DNA from: Deltaproteobacteria bacterium | GTDB lineage: Bacteria; Desulfobacterota; Binatia; UBA9968; JAJDTQ01 | Direction of reading: 5' to 3' | NCBI GenBank assembly: GCA_028818755.1 | Contig: JAPPNF010000128.1 | Location: forward strand, 42,355-106,354 | Length of the DNA: 64,000 bases | Part shown: one piece after another, positions 9,861-19,127 of the stretch | Numbering within the stretch: position 1 is the first letter of the stretch | Layout: every line of letters begins with the position of its first letter | The notes under the pieces: model-generated | What the model saw: only the letters and a program-made list of their open reading frames with translations | The model's database searches: none | What the model was told of the DNA's origin: nothing | Position numbers and translations under genes: made by a program

Positions 9861-9914
9861 GGCATCGATGCCGGAACGAAATCGTGTTAGCGTTCCCGGG
9901 AGCGGCAGGCTCCC
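9861..9914 (+). promoter_or_regulatory. Palindrome and start-proximal hairpin before EamA gene
   Basis: The divergent pheA/EamA spacer (9757-9915) holds a perfect 12-bp palindrome, GGCATCGATGCC (9861-9872), a possible operator. It also has a hairpin whose stem GGGAGC/GCTCCC (9898-9903 and 9909-9914) ends one base before the ATG at 9916. The hairpin covers the only ribosome-site-like bases, so it could limit translation. Function is inferred. Confidence 0.35.
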
Positions 9915-9915
9915 G

Positions 9916-10791
9916 ATGCAAGACCAGACCAAGGCCTATCTGTACGCCGCCGTCACCGTGCTGTTCTGGTCCACCGTGGCGACCGCGTTCAAGCTCTCCC
10001 TGCGCCACGTAAGCGCCGACGCCCTGGTGTTCTACTCCTCCCTGGTATCCGTCGTCGTGCTGCTGTGCATCACCCTGGCCACCGGGCGCCTCCGGCAGCT
10101 GCGAAGGTGGACCTCCGCCGACATCCGCACGTCGCTTAGCCTGGGCTTCCTGAACCCTTTCCTCTACTACCTGGTGCTGTTCCGGGCCTACGATCTCCTG
10201 CCCGCCCAGGAAGCCCTGACGCTGAACTTCGCCTGGCCCGTGGTGCTGGCGCTGTTCTCCATCCTGCTCCTGCGGCAGCCCATCAGCGCGCGGGCTCTCC
10301 TGGCCATGGCCGTCAGCTTTGCCGGGGTGGTGCTCATCGCCACTCGCGGAGACCCGCTGGGATTGGACCTGGCCAACCCGCTGGGGGTGGCGCTGGCGCT
10401 GGGAAGCACAGTGATATGGGCGCTCTACTGGATCTACGGGGTCAAGGATTCCCGTGACCCGGTGACGCGCCTGCTGGTCAACTTCGGGTTCGGATGCGTC
10501 CTCTCGGGGGGCTACCTGTGGCTGTCCGGTTCCCTGGAAGTGCCCGGAACCGCGGGTCTGATCGGGGCCGTTTACATCGGTATTTTCGAGATGGGCATCG
10601 CGTTCGTCGCCTGGCTACGTGCTCTCAAGCTCTCCCGCACCACCGCACAGGTGGGGCAGCTCATCTACCTGACACCGTTCCTCTCCCTCCTGGTGATCGG
10701 GCTGGTGGTGGGAGAACCCATCTACGCGAGCACCGTGGCGGGGCTGGCGCTGATCATCGGCGGCATCGTGCTGCAGCGCCGAGCCGGTTGA
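9916..10791 (+). CDS. EamA/DMT-family permease
   Basis: A 291-aa inner-membrane protein with about ten hydrophobic segments, arranged as two repeated five-helix EamA halves. This is typical of the drug/metabolite transporter superfamily, which exports amino acids and small metabolites. Motifs such as FWSTVATAFK in the first helix and AQEALTLNFAWPV are usual. I chose the ATG at 9916 because the protein begins with MQDQTKAYLYAAVT directly before the first helix; an upstream in-frame ATG (9868) would add a polar tail with no homology signal. It is divergent from pheA and convergent with the amidohydrolase gene at 11001. Substrate unknown. Confidence 0.87.
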   Translation: MQDQTKAYLYAAVTVLFWSTVATAFKLSLRHVSADALVFYSSLVSVVVLLCITLATGRLRQLRRWTSADIRTSLSLGFLNPFLYYLVLFRAYDLLPAQEALTLNFAWPVVLALFSILLLRQPISARALLAMAVSFAGVVLIATRGDPLGLDLANPLGVALALGSTVIWALYWIYGVKDSRDPVTRLLVNFGFGCVLSGGYLWLSGSLEVPGTAGLIGAVYIGIFEMGIAFVAWLRALKLSRTTAQVGQLIYLTPFLSLLVIGLVVGEPIYASTVAGLALIIGGIVLQRRAG

Positions 10792-10843
10792 CCACGCCCG
10801 CGGGAGTCACTCCGCGCAAGCGACCATGTCCGAAACCAGCCCC

Positions 10844-10947
10844 CCCTCTCCCTCTGGGAGAGGGTTGGGGTGAGGGTCTTCGAACTGAGCGGAGAGGCCG
10901 GGCAGCCCTCACCCGGCCTTCGGCCACCCTCTCCCAAAGGGAGAGGG
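10844..10947. repeat. Paired REP-like hairpins (CCCTCTCCC family), copy B
   Basis: Two GC-rich hairpins face each other. On the left, CCCTCTCCC-tct-GGGAGAGGG is followed by GGGTGAGGG; on the right, CCCTCACCC is followed by a GGCC-ttc-GGCC hairpin and another CCCTCTCCC stem. The pair lies between the convergent EamA and amidohydrolase genes and could act as a bidirectional transcription barrier. Similar units are at 36850, 49558 and 60040. Confidence 0.85.
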
Positions 10948-11000
10948 ATTTGACGGGGCCTGTCGCACGTGGATGACCGGTTTCAACTCGGCGGGGAGGT

Positions 11001-12488
11001 TCACTTCATCAACGGAAACGACCAGGGACTCATTTCGTCCGCGGTCCGCCCCAGCGCGTCCCAGTCCTGGAGGTGATCCCAGGCCGACTCCGCCGCCTCC
11101 TGCGCTTGCGCCCGCAGGGCCTCGATGTCCACTCCGTGGACACGTCCCTCCTCCACCCGCACCTCACCGTCGACGATGACCGTCCGGACGTCGTCGCCGA
11201 TGCCGCACTCCACCAGGGCCTTGATGGGATCGCGCACCGGCCCGTACCGGAGGGAGCCGCGGCCGGAAAGGTCGACGATCATGATGTCGGCGCGGGCTCC
11301 CGGCGCCAGGCGCCCCAGGTCGTCCCGCCCCAGCGCCCGCGCGCCTCCCAGGGTGGCGGCCTCGAACACCTCGGCGGCGCTGGCCGCGCGCAGGTCGTGG
11401 CCGATGACCTTGCCGAAGTAGGACGCGATGCGCATCTGCATCATGAAGTCCCGCGGATAGGTGTCGCTTCCCAGAGAGATGTTGACGCCGGCCTTGCGGT
11501 ACTTCTCCCAGGAATCGAGGCAGCGTCCCCGGCGGGCGATGTTGACCGGGCAGTGGGAGATGGACACGCCGTGTTTTCCCATGATCTCGATGTCCCGACC
11601 GCCCGAGAAGTTGAGCTGCGGGTTCTCGGCAACGAGGTTGCCGTGGCCGATGGTGACGTCGGGACCCAGCAGCCCTATCGACTCCAGCAGCTCCACGGGA
11701 GTCATGCGATACTCGGTCACGAGTTCGTAGAACTCGATGATGTTGTAGGCCGCGTGGGTCGAGATCGGCACCTTGAGCTCGTCCGCCGCCTTCCGGGCGG
11801 CACGCAGCAGGTCCAGCGTGCAGGACTCGGTTTCCCGCGGGATCAGGATCCCGCGGACACGGTCGCCGCAACTGCCGTTGACTCGCTTGATGAAGTCGAC
11901 GGCGCCCTCGAACTCCCGCCAACCGGCGGCCTCGTCCAGCGCGCGCTTGAGGCGGCCGCGATCATCCGCCACCCAGCGGCCGGAATCGAACCCCGGTCCC
12001 AGGTAGGCCCGCGCTCCGAGCCGGTCCACTTCCTTGAGCAGCCCTTCCTGGACCCGGAGCTGGCTGCCGATCTCCATGAACGTGGTGACGCCGTTCCGCA
12101 GCAGATCGGCCACGGTGAAGGTGGCGTGCAGGTCGGTGCCTTCGCTGGCGCCGGCCTGGTCGGGCCGCGTGTAGCGGGGATCGCCGGTCGGACGCTTTCC
12201 CTCCCGCGGCACGCTGATCTCCAGGAACGGCTGGCCGAAGTAGTCCGGCCGGCCGACGTCGGTGATCAGCCGGTGCGACGCCCGGTGGCCGCCGTGGACG
12301 TGCATGTCGATGAAACCCGGCGCCACCAGCATCCCGCGAGCGTCGATCTCCCGGTCCACCTCGCCGTCGAAGCCGCCGCCCACGTGCAGGATGACCCCGT
12401 CCTCGAACACCACCACCCCGTCGCGCACGAGCGCGTGGCTGTCGCCCTGATAGCCGACGATCCAACCGCCGCGAATCAACGTACGCAT
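11001..12488 (-). CDS. Amidohydrolase family protein (TrzN/SsnA-like)
   Basis: A 495-aa metal-dependent hydrolase with a TIM barrel and a composite beta-sandwich. The metal motif GFIDMHVHGG (HxH) is near residue 63. Further ligands fit STHAAYN, TIGHGN and SLGSDT (the catalytic aspartate). This layout matches the chlorohydrolase/guanine-deaminase/cytosine-deaminase-like branch, which hydrolyses C-N or C-Cl bonds in rings. The ATG start at 12488 fits the conserved N-terminus (TLIRGGWIV). It begins a run of catabolic-type genes but is separated by about 50 nt from the cyclodeaminase-like gene upstream. The substrate cannot be assigned. Confidence 0.85.
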   Translation of the reverse strand: MRTLIRGGWIVGYQGDSHALVRDGVVVFEDGVILHVGGGFDGEVDREIDARGMLVAPGFIDMHVHGGHRASHRLITDVGRPDYFGQPFLEISVPREGKRPTGDPRYTRPDQAGASEGTDLHATFTVADLLRNGVTTFMEIGSQLRVQEGLLKEVDRLGARAYLGPGFDSGRWVADDRGRLKRALDEAAGWREFEGAVDFIKRVNGSCGDRVRGILIPRETESCTLDLLRAARKAADELKVPISTHAAYNIIEFYELVTEYRMTPVELLESIGLLGPDVTIGHGNLVAENPQLNFSGGRDIEIMGKHGVSISHCPVNIARRGRCLDSWEKYRKAGVNISLGSDTYPRDFMMQMRIASYFGKVIGHDLRAASAAEVFEAATLGGARALGRDDLGRLAPGARADIMIVDLSGRGSLRYGPVRDPIKALVECGIGDDVRTVIVDGEVRVEEGRVHGVDIEALRAQAQEAAESAWDHLQDWDALGRTADEMSPWSFPLMK

Positions 12489-12538
12489 GTCACGCCTCCA
12501 TCCGAGGAAAGATAGCCCCCATCACCGTGCGTCCTGGG

Positions 12539-13531
12539 CTAACCCTGTTCTTCCCCGAACGGCAACTCCGTTCCCAGGCCCTGTTCCCGCGCCAGCCGGT
12601 AGATCCAGCTCGCCACTCCCACGTCCAGGATGCCCATGCCCGGGGACTCGTAAAGGATGATCTCGTCGTCGCTCTGCCGTCCGGCTTTCTTGCCCGAGAC
12701 CACGTCGCAGAACTCGGCCGCCACGTCATCTCTGCTGAACTTGCCGCTGGCCAGTAGCGCGGGGAAAGGCTTGCGGGGCGGGCTGTCGCCCAGCACCTGG
12801 TCGGTGCCGGAGAGGAACACCCGCGATCCCTCCACCGTGGCCTCGTCGAACTCGCCGGGGGCAAGAGACATGACCAGCGTCCCCGGCTCCAGCCAGCCGC
12901 CTTCGAACACGACGGTGTTGCCGGAAGTGGCCAGCAGCGTGATGTCGGTGTTCTCGACCGCCTCGCGGCCCGAGTCCACCGTCACCACCTCGATGCCCAA
13001 CACCGCGGTCATCTCCTCGCGGAAACGCCGCCGGTTCTCCGCGCTGCGGCTGTAGGCCTTGACGTGCCGGATGTCGCGCACGGCGCAGCACGCCTGCACG
13101 AAGCCCTTGGCATAGCGCCCGGTGCCGATCACCCCCAGGGTATGGGCGTCGGCCCGCGCCAGGTACTTCGCCGCCACGCCGTAGGGCGACGCGGTACGGA
13201 TGGCATGGAGATGATAGTCGGAAATAATCGCCGACATCTCCATGTCTTCCCAGTTGAACAGGCAAATGACTTCCGAACGGTTCGTCCCCTGGTACCCCGA
13301 GTAGACCCGAACCGCCGCATACCCCAGCTCCGGCACCATCCCCGGCAGGATGCGGATGTTGTGCCAGAGGTGGCCGGGGTGATCCGGGTGCTCCATGGTG
13401 AGGCGCTTGAGATGGAAGGTGCTGCCTTCGGACTGCTGGCGCAGCACCTCCTCGATGACCGCGACCGCCTCCGCGTACGCGTCCCGTCCCTCGATGGCCT
13501 TGAGGACGTCTTCTTCCGTGAGAAAGAGCAT
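12539..13531 (-). CDS. Ornithine cyclodeaminase / mu-crystallin family protein
   Basis: A 330-aa NAD(P)-dependent enzyme of the OCD/mu-crystallin family. The Rossmann motif is in LGVIGTGRYAKGFVQA and the family arginine region in HAIRTASPYGVAA. Members act as ornithine or alanine cyclodeaminase, as ketimine reductases or as amino acid dehydrogenases, so the exact reaction is open. The C-terminal part with GIGILDVGVASWIY-type helices is normal. The ATG at 13531 is 15 nt from the stop of the next gene upstream, so the two are probably cotranscribed. Confidence 0.88.
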   Translation of the reverse strand: MLFLTEEDVLKAIEGRDAYAEAVAVIEEVLRQQSEGSTFHLKRLTMEHPDHPGHLWHNIRILPGMVPELGYAAVRVYSGYQGTNRSEVICLFNWEDMEMSAIISDYHLHAIRTASPYGVAAKYLARADAHTLGVIGTGRYAKGFVQACCAVRDIRHVKAYSRSAENRRRFREEMTAVLGIEVVTVDSGREAVENTDITLLATSGNTVVFEGGWLEPGTLVMSLAPGEFDEATVEGSRVFLSGTDQVLGDSPPRKPFPALLASGKFSRDDVAAEFCDVVSGKKAGRQSDDEIILYESPGMGILDVGVASWIYRLAREQGLGTELPFGEEQG

Positions 13532-13546
13532 GTTGTTTCGATTCTC

Positions 13547-14635
13547 TTAGTCGAGTCCGTACAGGCGCGCGGCGTTGCCGCCCAGCACCGCCTCCTTCTG
13601 CTCCCGGGTGAGGTCGTCCCGCTGCAGCAACTCGTCGATCTCGTGCCGGCACGATGCCGCGTCGAAGACCTCGTGGGGAAAATCGCTGGCGAAGAGGAAC
13701 GGCTCGGCTCCCGCCTGCTGCACGGCAAAGGCGAGCCCGGCGTCGTCGCAATCGAAGCCCACGAAGATCCTTCCCTCGCGCACGTGGCGCTTGAAATGCT
13801 CGCTGGCCTTCTCCCCCGGCATGGGCCCGGGGACGGGATTGCCGTCGAGATCGATCTGCAGGTGCCCCTCGTTGTAGGAACGGTCGAGCCGGTCCATGAA
13901 GAACGGCACCCAGGTGGCGCCCCCTTCGAGGTAGGCCACCCGCAACCCGGGGAAACGCTCGAAGATGCCGTGGCTCAGCATCGCCGCCGCCTGCACCATG
14001 ATGCCGAAGGGATGGCCGAGAGCGTGCACCGGGTAGTAGACGCTGAAGCCGTCGAGGCCCAAGTGGTGGTGCGCTCCCCCGTGCACGGTGAGGCAGCAGC
14101 CGAGCTTCTCGGCCTCCTCGTAGATGGGCCAGTAGGCCTTGGCCCCCAGGTGGCCCTTGATGCCTTCGCCGTTGGACGGCAGCATGGCGCCCACCATGCC
14201 CAGCTCGCGCACGCAACGTCGCAGCTCCGCCACCGCCTCCTCCTCGTCCTGTATCGGGATGAGCCCGACACCCTTGAGGCGCGGCGTCTTGCTGGTGAAG
14301 CGCTCGTGCAGCCAGTTGTTGTAGGCCCGGCAGGCGGCGATGGCCCACTCCACCGAGACGATGCGCCCAACGCCCAGCCCGGCGCTGGGATAGAGCACGC
14401 TCCAGGCGATGCCGGTCTCCTCGATGAACTCCAGCCACTCCTCCGCGCCCGGAGCGGTCTTCATGCTGCCGCCGACGTACTTGGGCACGCGGTTCTTCAT
14501 CAGGTAGCGGAAGTGAAGGTGGTCGAAGACCGGAAACATCTGGCTGAACTGGTTCCCCTTGGGCATGTACCTGGCGATCTCATCGCCGAAGAAATAGTCG
14601 TTGACGTGGCCGTCCGCGTCGTTGATGGTCGGCAT
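13547..14635 (-). CDS. Amidohydrolase-2 family metal-dependent hydrolase/decarboxylase
   Basis: A 362-aa TIM-barrel protein of the amidohydrolase_2 (ACMSD-like) family. It has an N-terminal DADGHV motif, a histidine-rich TVHGGAHHHLG segment, the usual YLEGGATWVPFFMDRLDR stretch and a C-terminal FASDFPHE motif. Members decarboxylate or hydrolyse aromatic and related acids using a divalent metal. The ATG at 14635 has AGGAG 7 nt upstream. It is similar in kind to the tandem pair at 55821-58027. Its position right after a UbiD pair suggests work on the same aromatic compound. Confidence 0.87.
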   Translation of the reverse strand: MPTINDADGHVNDYFFGDEIARYMPKGNQFSQMFPVFDHLHFRYLMKNRVPKYVGGSMKTAPGAEEWLEFIEETGIAWSVLYPSAGLGVGRIVSVEWAIAACRAYNNWLHERFTSKTPRLKGVGLIPIQDEEEAVAELRRCVRELGMVGAMLPSNGEGIKGHLGAKAYWPIYEEAEKLGCCLTVHGGAHHHLGLDGFSVYYPVHALGHPFGIMVQAAAMLSHGIFERFPGLRVAYLEGGATWVPFFMDRLDRSYNEGHLQIDLDGNPVPGPMPGEKASEHFKRHVREGRIFVGFDCDDAGLAFAVQQAGAEPFLFASDFPHEVFDAASCRHEIDELLQRDDLTREQKEAVLGGNAARLYGLD

Positions 14636-14663
14636 CAAGCGTCTCCTTTCGAACCACAGGCTG

Positions 14664-16250
14664 TTATCGCAGCCCCTGGACGCTGTCAATCAGCCGGTAG
14701 CGCCCCTCGGCGTCCTGGTCGATCTCGCCGGCCGCGTGAAGCTCGCCCATGGCGCGCGCCACGGTCTGGAAATCCGCCTCGGTAATCTCGTGCGCGATGC
14801 CGCTGAAGTACCGGGGGCCGGCCGCGAGAAGCTCGCGTATCCGCGCGGCCGCGCCTTCAACGCCGGCTCCGCCGGAAACTTCCACGCCCTCCGAAACAGC
14901 CTCGGCGGTTTCCGCCTCGCCGAGGTAGGCGGCGAGGTGCAGCTCATCCGCGTACGGGTAGGTGATGCGCTGGTAGCGCGCCTTGGGGACGTCGTCGGGA
15001 ATCGTGGCATCGATGCCGCACTTGGCGGTGGTGGGGATGCCGTCCGACAGCGGCAGGCTCGGGTCCAGGGGCTTGGACCGGGCATCCGAGAGGATGGTGA
15101 TGTCGCGGTCGGCCTGCACCCGGGTGGCCATGGCCCATTCCACCTCCATGGCGTCGAAGACGTCGATGTCGTCGTCGACGATCACCACGTGCTTGAGGTC
15201 CGCCACCGACAGCGACGCCATGATGGCGTTCTGGGGATCACCCGGCTGTTTCCGGATCGCGACGATGGCGTGCCAGTGGCAGCAGCCTCCCGGGGTGACG
15301 TTGACAGCGGTCACGGTCACTCCGGCCGCGTCCAGGACCCGCTTGAGCGCCGCCTGGAAGCCGTGCTCCTTGATCCAGATGTTCTCCCAGGGCATGTGCA
15401 GCGCGTAGTAGATCGCGTCCTCGCGGCGCGAGACGGCCTTCACGCGCACGTGAGGGTTGTAGTGCACGTCGCCCATGAGGCGCGTCATCTCGCCGAAGCG
15501 GCCTTCCTGACGGGTCCATCCCGTGGGCAGGATCTCCGCCTCGAGCACGATCTCCGCGTCCGCCAGGCACGGCGCATCCACGGTCCGGCAGGCGCCGAGG
15601 CGCACCGGCCGCCCCATCATGCCGCCGGCGATGCCCAGCTCGTTCACGCCCAGCGGGGCCTTGTAGAGCGACGCCATGAGCTCCACGGGATGGGTGCCGA
15701 TGTTTATGGAGATGGGCAGCGGCGCGTTGGCCGCCAGCGCCTTCTCCGCCAGCTTGCGCAGGTTGTTCGGCGTGACGATGTCGATGCCGGTGAGGTTCCT
15801 TTCCTTCACCTGAAAGCGGTAGGTGCCGGCGTTCAGGCCGTATTCCGGGTCGCGGGCGAGCGTGACGCCGGCCGTAATGGTGGGACCGCCGTCGAACTCG
15901 GAAAAGACCGGCACCGGGAGGCTGAAAAGGTCCACGTCGGCCCCTTCCCGGAACCAACCCCGCACGCCTTCGTCGTCTACCTCCACCGGATCGACGGGGT
16001 GATCGAGGGCGCGGCTGAGCCGTTGGTCCAGCTGCGCGTAGTCGCAGCTCGCGGACAGCGCGATCCGCGTCCTGTCGTTCAACAGCCCGGAGACGACGGG
16101 CAGTTCGTAGCCGCGCACCCGGTGGAACAGCAGCGCGGTGGAGGACTGATCCACCAGCGCCGCGATATGCCGCACGTCCACGGGCTTGCGGACATCGACG
16201 AGCTGGCCGGCGTTCCGTAGGTCATCCAGGAAGGTCCGGAAGGTCGCCAT
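14664..16250 (-). CDS. UbiD-family (de)carboxylase, paralogue 1
   Basis: A 528-aa member of the prenylated-FMN-dependent UbiD family, which reversibly decarboxylates aromatic or alpha,beta-unsaturated acids. The catalytic arginine fits GTYRFQV. The two glutamates fit EGRFGEMT, where the usual EGPFGE has proline changed to arginine while both glutamates remain. VVIVDDDIDVFD and MATRVQADRD near the C-terminal half are typical. After the usual end there is an extra region of about 80 aa with a helix-turn-helix look (FQTVARAMGELHAAGEIDQD), so the protein is longer than its neighbours. It starts 4 nt after the stop of paralogue 2; the two are probably cotranscribed and may form a hetero-oligomer. 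Confidence 0.92.
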   Translation of the reverse strand: MATFRTFLDDLRNAGQLVDVRKPVDVRHIAALVDQSSTALLFHRVRGYELPVVSGLLNDRTRIALSASCDYAQLDQRLSRALDHPVDPVEVDDEGVRGWFREGADVDLFSLPVPVFSEFDGGPTITAGVTLARDPEYGLNAGTYRFQVKERNLTGIDIVTPNNLRKLAEKALAANAPLPISINIGTHPVELMASLYKAPLGVNELGIAGGMMGRPVRLGACRTVDAPCLADAEIVLEAEILPTGWTRQEGRFGEMTRLMGDVHYNPHVRVKAVSRREDAIYYALHMPWENIWIKEHGFQAALKRVLDAAGVTVTAVNVTPGGCCHWHAIVAIRKQPGDPQNAIMASLSVADLKHVVIVDDDIDVFDAMEVEWAMATRVQADRDITILSDARSKPLDPSLPLSDGIPTTAKCGIDATIPDDVPKARYQRITYPYADELHLAAYLGEAETAEAVSEGVEVSGGAGVEGAAARIRELLAAGPRYFSGIAHEITEADFQTVARAMGELHAAGEIDQDAEGRYRLIDSVQGLR

Positions 16251-16254
16251 GCGG

Positions 16255-17622
16255 CTATCCGGTCAGCTTGCCCATGAGCCGCCGCGCCCGCTCCACCGCG
16301 CCCGGCTCGATGGACAGGGTCGAGGCGAACTCGCCCAGGGGCTTGGTGGCGTCGATGCCCATCTTCGCGGTGATGGCATCGGTGGCCGACGGATCCAGCA
16401 GCGTGCCCATGGCCTCGTCGACGATGAAGACGTCCCGGTTGGCCTGCATCCGGGTGGCGATGGCCCACAGCACCTGCTCCTCGTCGAAGATGTCGACGTC
16501 GTCGTCCACCACCACCACCAGCTTGACGTAGTGGTCGGCTCCCAGCACGCTAAAGATGGCCTGCTTGCCCTGCCCCTCGGCGGTCTTTCGCATGGAGACG
16601 TAGCAGTGGAAGCTGCCGATGCCCGAGCGCACCGGCACGTGCACCGCCTTGAGGTTGGGGATGGTCTTACCCAGCACGTTGGTGAACTCCACCTCCCGGG
16701 GCATGGACAGGCAGCGGCAGTGCTCCATGCTGTCGCCGCCGTTGATGTCCTGGTAGACGGCGCCGTTGCGGTAGTGCAGCGCCGTGGCCTCGAAGACGTT
16801 CTCGGTGCTGCGGCTCGAGGCGTAACCGGTGAACTCGCCGAACGGCCCCTCCTTCTCGCGCACGTCCTTGAGAATCCGTCCCTCGATGACGATCTCCGAC
16901 CACCGCGGCACGTCGACGTCCACGGTGGTGCAGCGCGCGAGCTCAAGGGGCTCTTGCAGCAGCCCGCCCTGGAGCGCGAATTTCTCGGTTCCGGCCGGCG
17001 GCAGCGTCAGCGCACCCAGAGAGACCAGCGGGTGCACGCCGATGCACACCGCCGCTTCCAGGGATTCGCCCTTCTCCTCCGACCGCCGGAAGTACTCGAA
17101 CATGCGGCGCCGGGAGTGGAGGCTGACTCCCAGCTTGCGCGGCCCCTTGAGCTGCATCCGGTGGAAGCCCACGGTGCTCATGCCCGACTGCGGGTCCCGC
17201 GCCACCACCAGCCCCGCGGTCACGTAGGGGCCGCCGTCCTGCTCGAAATGGGTCAGGATCGGAAGCCGCCCCAGGTCCACGGAGTCGTCCAGTAGACTGT
17301 TCTCCTGAAAGGGGGCGTCCTCCATCACCTTGGGCGGCACCGGCTGCTGGATCCGTTCCTTGAACTCGTGTACCAGCCGTTCCCCGGACGTGCCGAAAGC
17401 CCAGGCCAGCCGCGGACGGTGCGCCAGCACGTTGGCCGCCATGGTGAAATCGCTCCCGGCAATGTCCCGGAACATCACCGCCGGGCAGGACGGCAACCGT
17501 TCGGCCTCCATGACCAGCGCGGTGGCCTCGAATTCCCTGGACACCGGCTCCTTGACCTCGAGGAACTGCTCAGGGCACTCCTTTTTCAATCGCTTCAAGA
17601 AACTCTGCAGGTCCTGTGACAC
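16255..17622 (-). CDS. UbiD-family (de)carboxylase, paralogue 2
   Basis: A 455-aa UbiD-type enzyme. The arginine motif GFHRMQ, the EGPFGEFTGY motif with both catalytic glutamates and the VVVVDDDVDIFDEEQ metal/prFMN region are all intact. The ATG at 17622 starts a compact pair with paralogue 1. No ubiX-type prenyltransferase gene, needed to make prFMN, is in the window, so it must be elsewhere. The upstream spacer holds an inverted pair of REP-like repeats (17657-17756). Substrate unknown; an aromatic acid is the family default. Confidence 0.93.
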   Translation of the reverse strand: MSQDLQSFLKRLKKECPEQFLEVKEPVSREFEATALVMEAERLPSCPAVMFRDIAGSDFTMAANVLAHRPRLAWAFGTSGERLVHEFKERIQQPVPPKVMEDAPFQENSLLDDSVDLGRLPILTHFEQDGGPYVTAGLVVARDPQSGMSTVGFHRMQLKGPRKLGVSLHSRRRMFEYFRRSEEKGESLEAAVCIGVHPLVSLGALTLPPAGTEKFALQGGLLQEPLELARCTTVDVDVPRWSEIVIEGRILKDVREKEGPFGEFTGYASSRSTENVFEATALHYRNGAVYQDINGGDSMEHCRCLSMPREVEFTNVLGKTIPNLKAVHVPVRSGIGSFHCYVSMRKTAEGQGKQAIFSVLGADHYVKLVVVVDDDVDIFDEEQVLWAIATRMQANRDVFIVDEAMGTLLDPSATDAITAKMGIDATKPLGEFASTLSIEPGAVERARRLMGKLTG

Positions 17623-17656
17623 GAAAATCTCCTTACCTTCCTCATTCCCGTATCTC

Positions 17657-17756
17657 CGTCATTCCCGCGGAAGCGGGAATCCAGCACGGGTGAAGCGTGT
17701 GACCTAACGCGACATCCCTCCACCACCCCTGGATTCCCGCGTTCGCGGGAATGACG
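17657..17756. repeat. Inverted pair of ATTCCCGC-type REP units
   Basis: Two 28-nt units (17657-17684 and 17729-17756) in opposite orientation match at 26 of 28 positions when one is reversed. Each is itself a small hairpin, ATTCCCGC-n4-GCGGGAAT. The motif resembles dRS3-like repeats widespread in Proteobacteria. The pair sits in the 158-nt spacer between thrC and the UbiD pair. Confidence 0.9.
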
Positions 17757-17780
17757 TTTCGAAGCGTCAGCGCCATAGAG

Positions 17781-19016
17781 TCACGGTCTACCAATTCTCT
17801 CCCGCACCGCATCAACGGAGCAGTCCAAAGGCTCCGGCGCCTCGACGGCCCGCAGCGCGGCATCCACGTCCTTGAGGCCGTGGCCCGTGGACAGGACGAC
17901 GACGCGCTCCGCGGACGAGACGTCGCCGCGCTCCACGAGCTTCACCAGCGCGGCGACCGCGGCCGCGGCGGCGGGCTCGGCGAACAGTCCGGCGGTCCCG
18001 CCCAAAAGCGGCATCGCTTCCAGGATCTCTCCGTCCGACACCGTTACCGCGATCCCGCCGGAGGCGCGGAGGTCCTGCACCGCCATGGCCCCGTTGCGCG
18101 GCAGCGCCACGCTGATGCTGTCGGCCAGGGTGTCCTCGGTCACGGGTCTGATGGTGCCGTCGCCGTCGAAGGCCTGCTTGATGGCCTGGGAGCCCTCGGC
18201 CTGGGCCGCCACCAGCCGCGGCAGGCGCGGAATCCATCCCAGCCGGTGAAGATCCGTGAACCCCTTCCAGACGCCGCTCAGGATACAGCCGTCCCCGGTG
18301 GCGACGATGACGGTGTCGGGCGGCTCCCAGCCGAGCTGCTCGGTGATCTCCAGCGCCACCGTCTTCTTACCCTCCACGGTATAGGGGTTGTAGCCGGTGT
18401 TGCGGTTGTACCACCCGAAGCGGTCGGCCGCCTCGACGCAGAGGCTGAAGGCCTCGGAATAACTGCCGCGGATGGAAAGAACGTCGGCGCCGAAGATCAA
18501 GAGTTGCGCCACCTTGGCCCGGGGCGCCGTCTCGGGCACGAAGATGTGACACGGCAGTCCCAGGGCCGCGGAAAGGCACGCCAGCGACGCCCCCGCGTTG
18601 CCGGTGGAGGCGGCGGCGAATTCCCGGCACCCAAACTCCTGTCCCTTGAGCAGCACCACGGAGCTGGCCCGGTCCTTGAGAGAAGCGGAAGGGTTGGCGG
18701 TATCGTCCTTGATCCACAGACGTTCCAGGCCCAAGGCCCTTCTCAGCCCGGGGACCGGGTAGAGCGGCGTTGCTCCCACCGTCAGCGGAAATTCCACCTG
18801 CTCCGCCGCCAGCGGCAGCAACGGGAGGTAGCGCCAGTGATCCCGGAAAGGCGTCGCGGCCAAGCTCTCCCGGCTCGCCAACGCGTTGATGCAGTCATAG
18901 TCGTAGGAGACCCGCAGGGTGCCCAGCTCGCCGCATTCGGGACAACTGTAGCGGCTGGGATCTTCCCGGTAGGCGGCGCCGCACAGGACGCAGGTCAGGC
19001 TCTCGGGAAGAGGCAT
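17781..19016 (-). CDS. thrC: Threonine synthase
   Basis: A 411-aa fold-type II PLP enzyme that converts O-phosphohomoserine to threonine. An N-terminal zinc ribbon (CVLC and CPEC pairs within residues 9-32) precedes the catalytic core. SASLKDRASS carries the PLP lysine, STGNAGASLA binds phosphate, and VIVATGDGCILSG is the glycine-rich loop. The ATG at 19016 is chosen because the zinc ribbon starts right after it; the open frame extends further upstream without homology. The neighbouring genes are catabolic, so it is a single housekeeping gene here. A related cysteate synthase or diaminopropionate-type activity is less likely. Confidence 0.88.
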   Translation of the reverse strand: MPLPESLTCVLCGAAYREDPSRYSCPECGELGTLRVSYDYDCINALASRESLAATPFRDHWRYLPLLPLAAEQVEFPLTVGATPLYPVPGLRRALGLERLWIKDDTANPSASLKDRASSVVLLKGQEFGCREFAAASTGNAGASLACLSAALGLPCHIFVPETAPRAKVAQLLIFGADVLSIRGSYSEAFSLCVEAADRFGWYNRNTGYNPYTVEGKKTVALEITEQLGWEPPDTVIVATGDGCILSGVWKGFTDLHRLGWIPRLPRLVAAQAEGSQAIKQAFDGDGTIRPVTEDTLADSISVALPRNGAMAVQDLRASGGIAVTVSDGEILEAMPLLGGTAGLFAEPAAAAAVAALVKLVERGDVSSAERVVVLSTGHGLKDVDAALRAVEAPEPLDCSVDAVRERIGRP

Positions 19017-19099
19017 CTTCGGTATATAGCACACGCGTCGGAGGGCCGTAAGGAAGTTATCGACTTCCGTGCGTCCACGGCCGTAAACCCCCGCTCTCC

Positions 19100-19127
19100 T
19101 TGACCTCGTATTTTCTTTGGGTAAAAA
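19100..19127 (+). promoter_or_regulatory. Candidate sigma-70 promoter for barrel lipoprotein gene
   Basis: TTGACC (19100-19105) and TAAAAA (19122-19127) are 16 nt apart in an unusually AT-rich patch of the 160-nt spacer. The ATG at 19177 is about 50 nt downstream. The match is 5/6 at -35 and 4/6 at -10. Confidence 0.4.

Noticed and set aside
17657..17756. CRISPR array
   Set aside because: Only two repeats exist, they are inverted and palindromic, and no cas gene is present.
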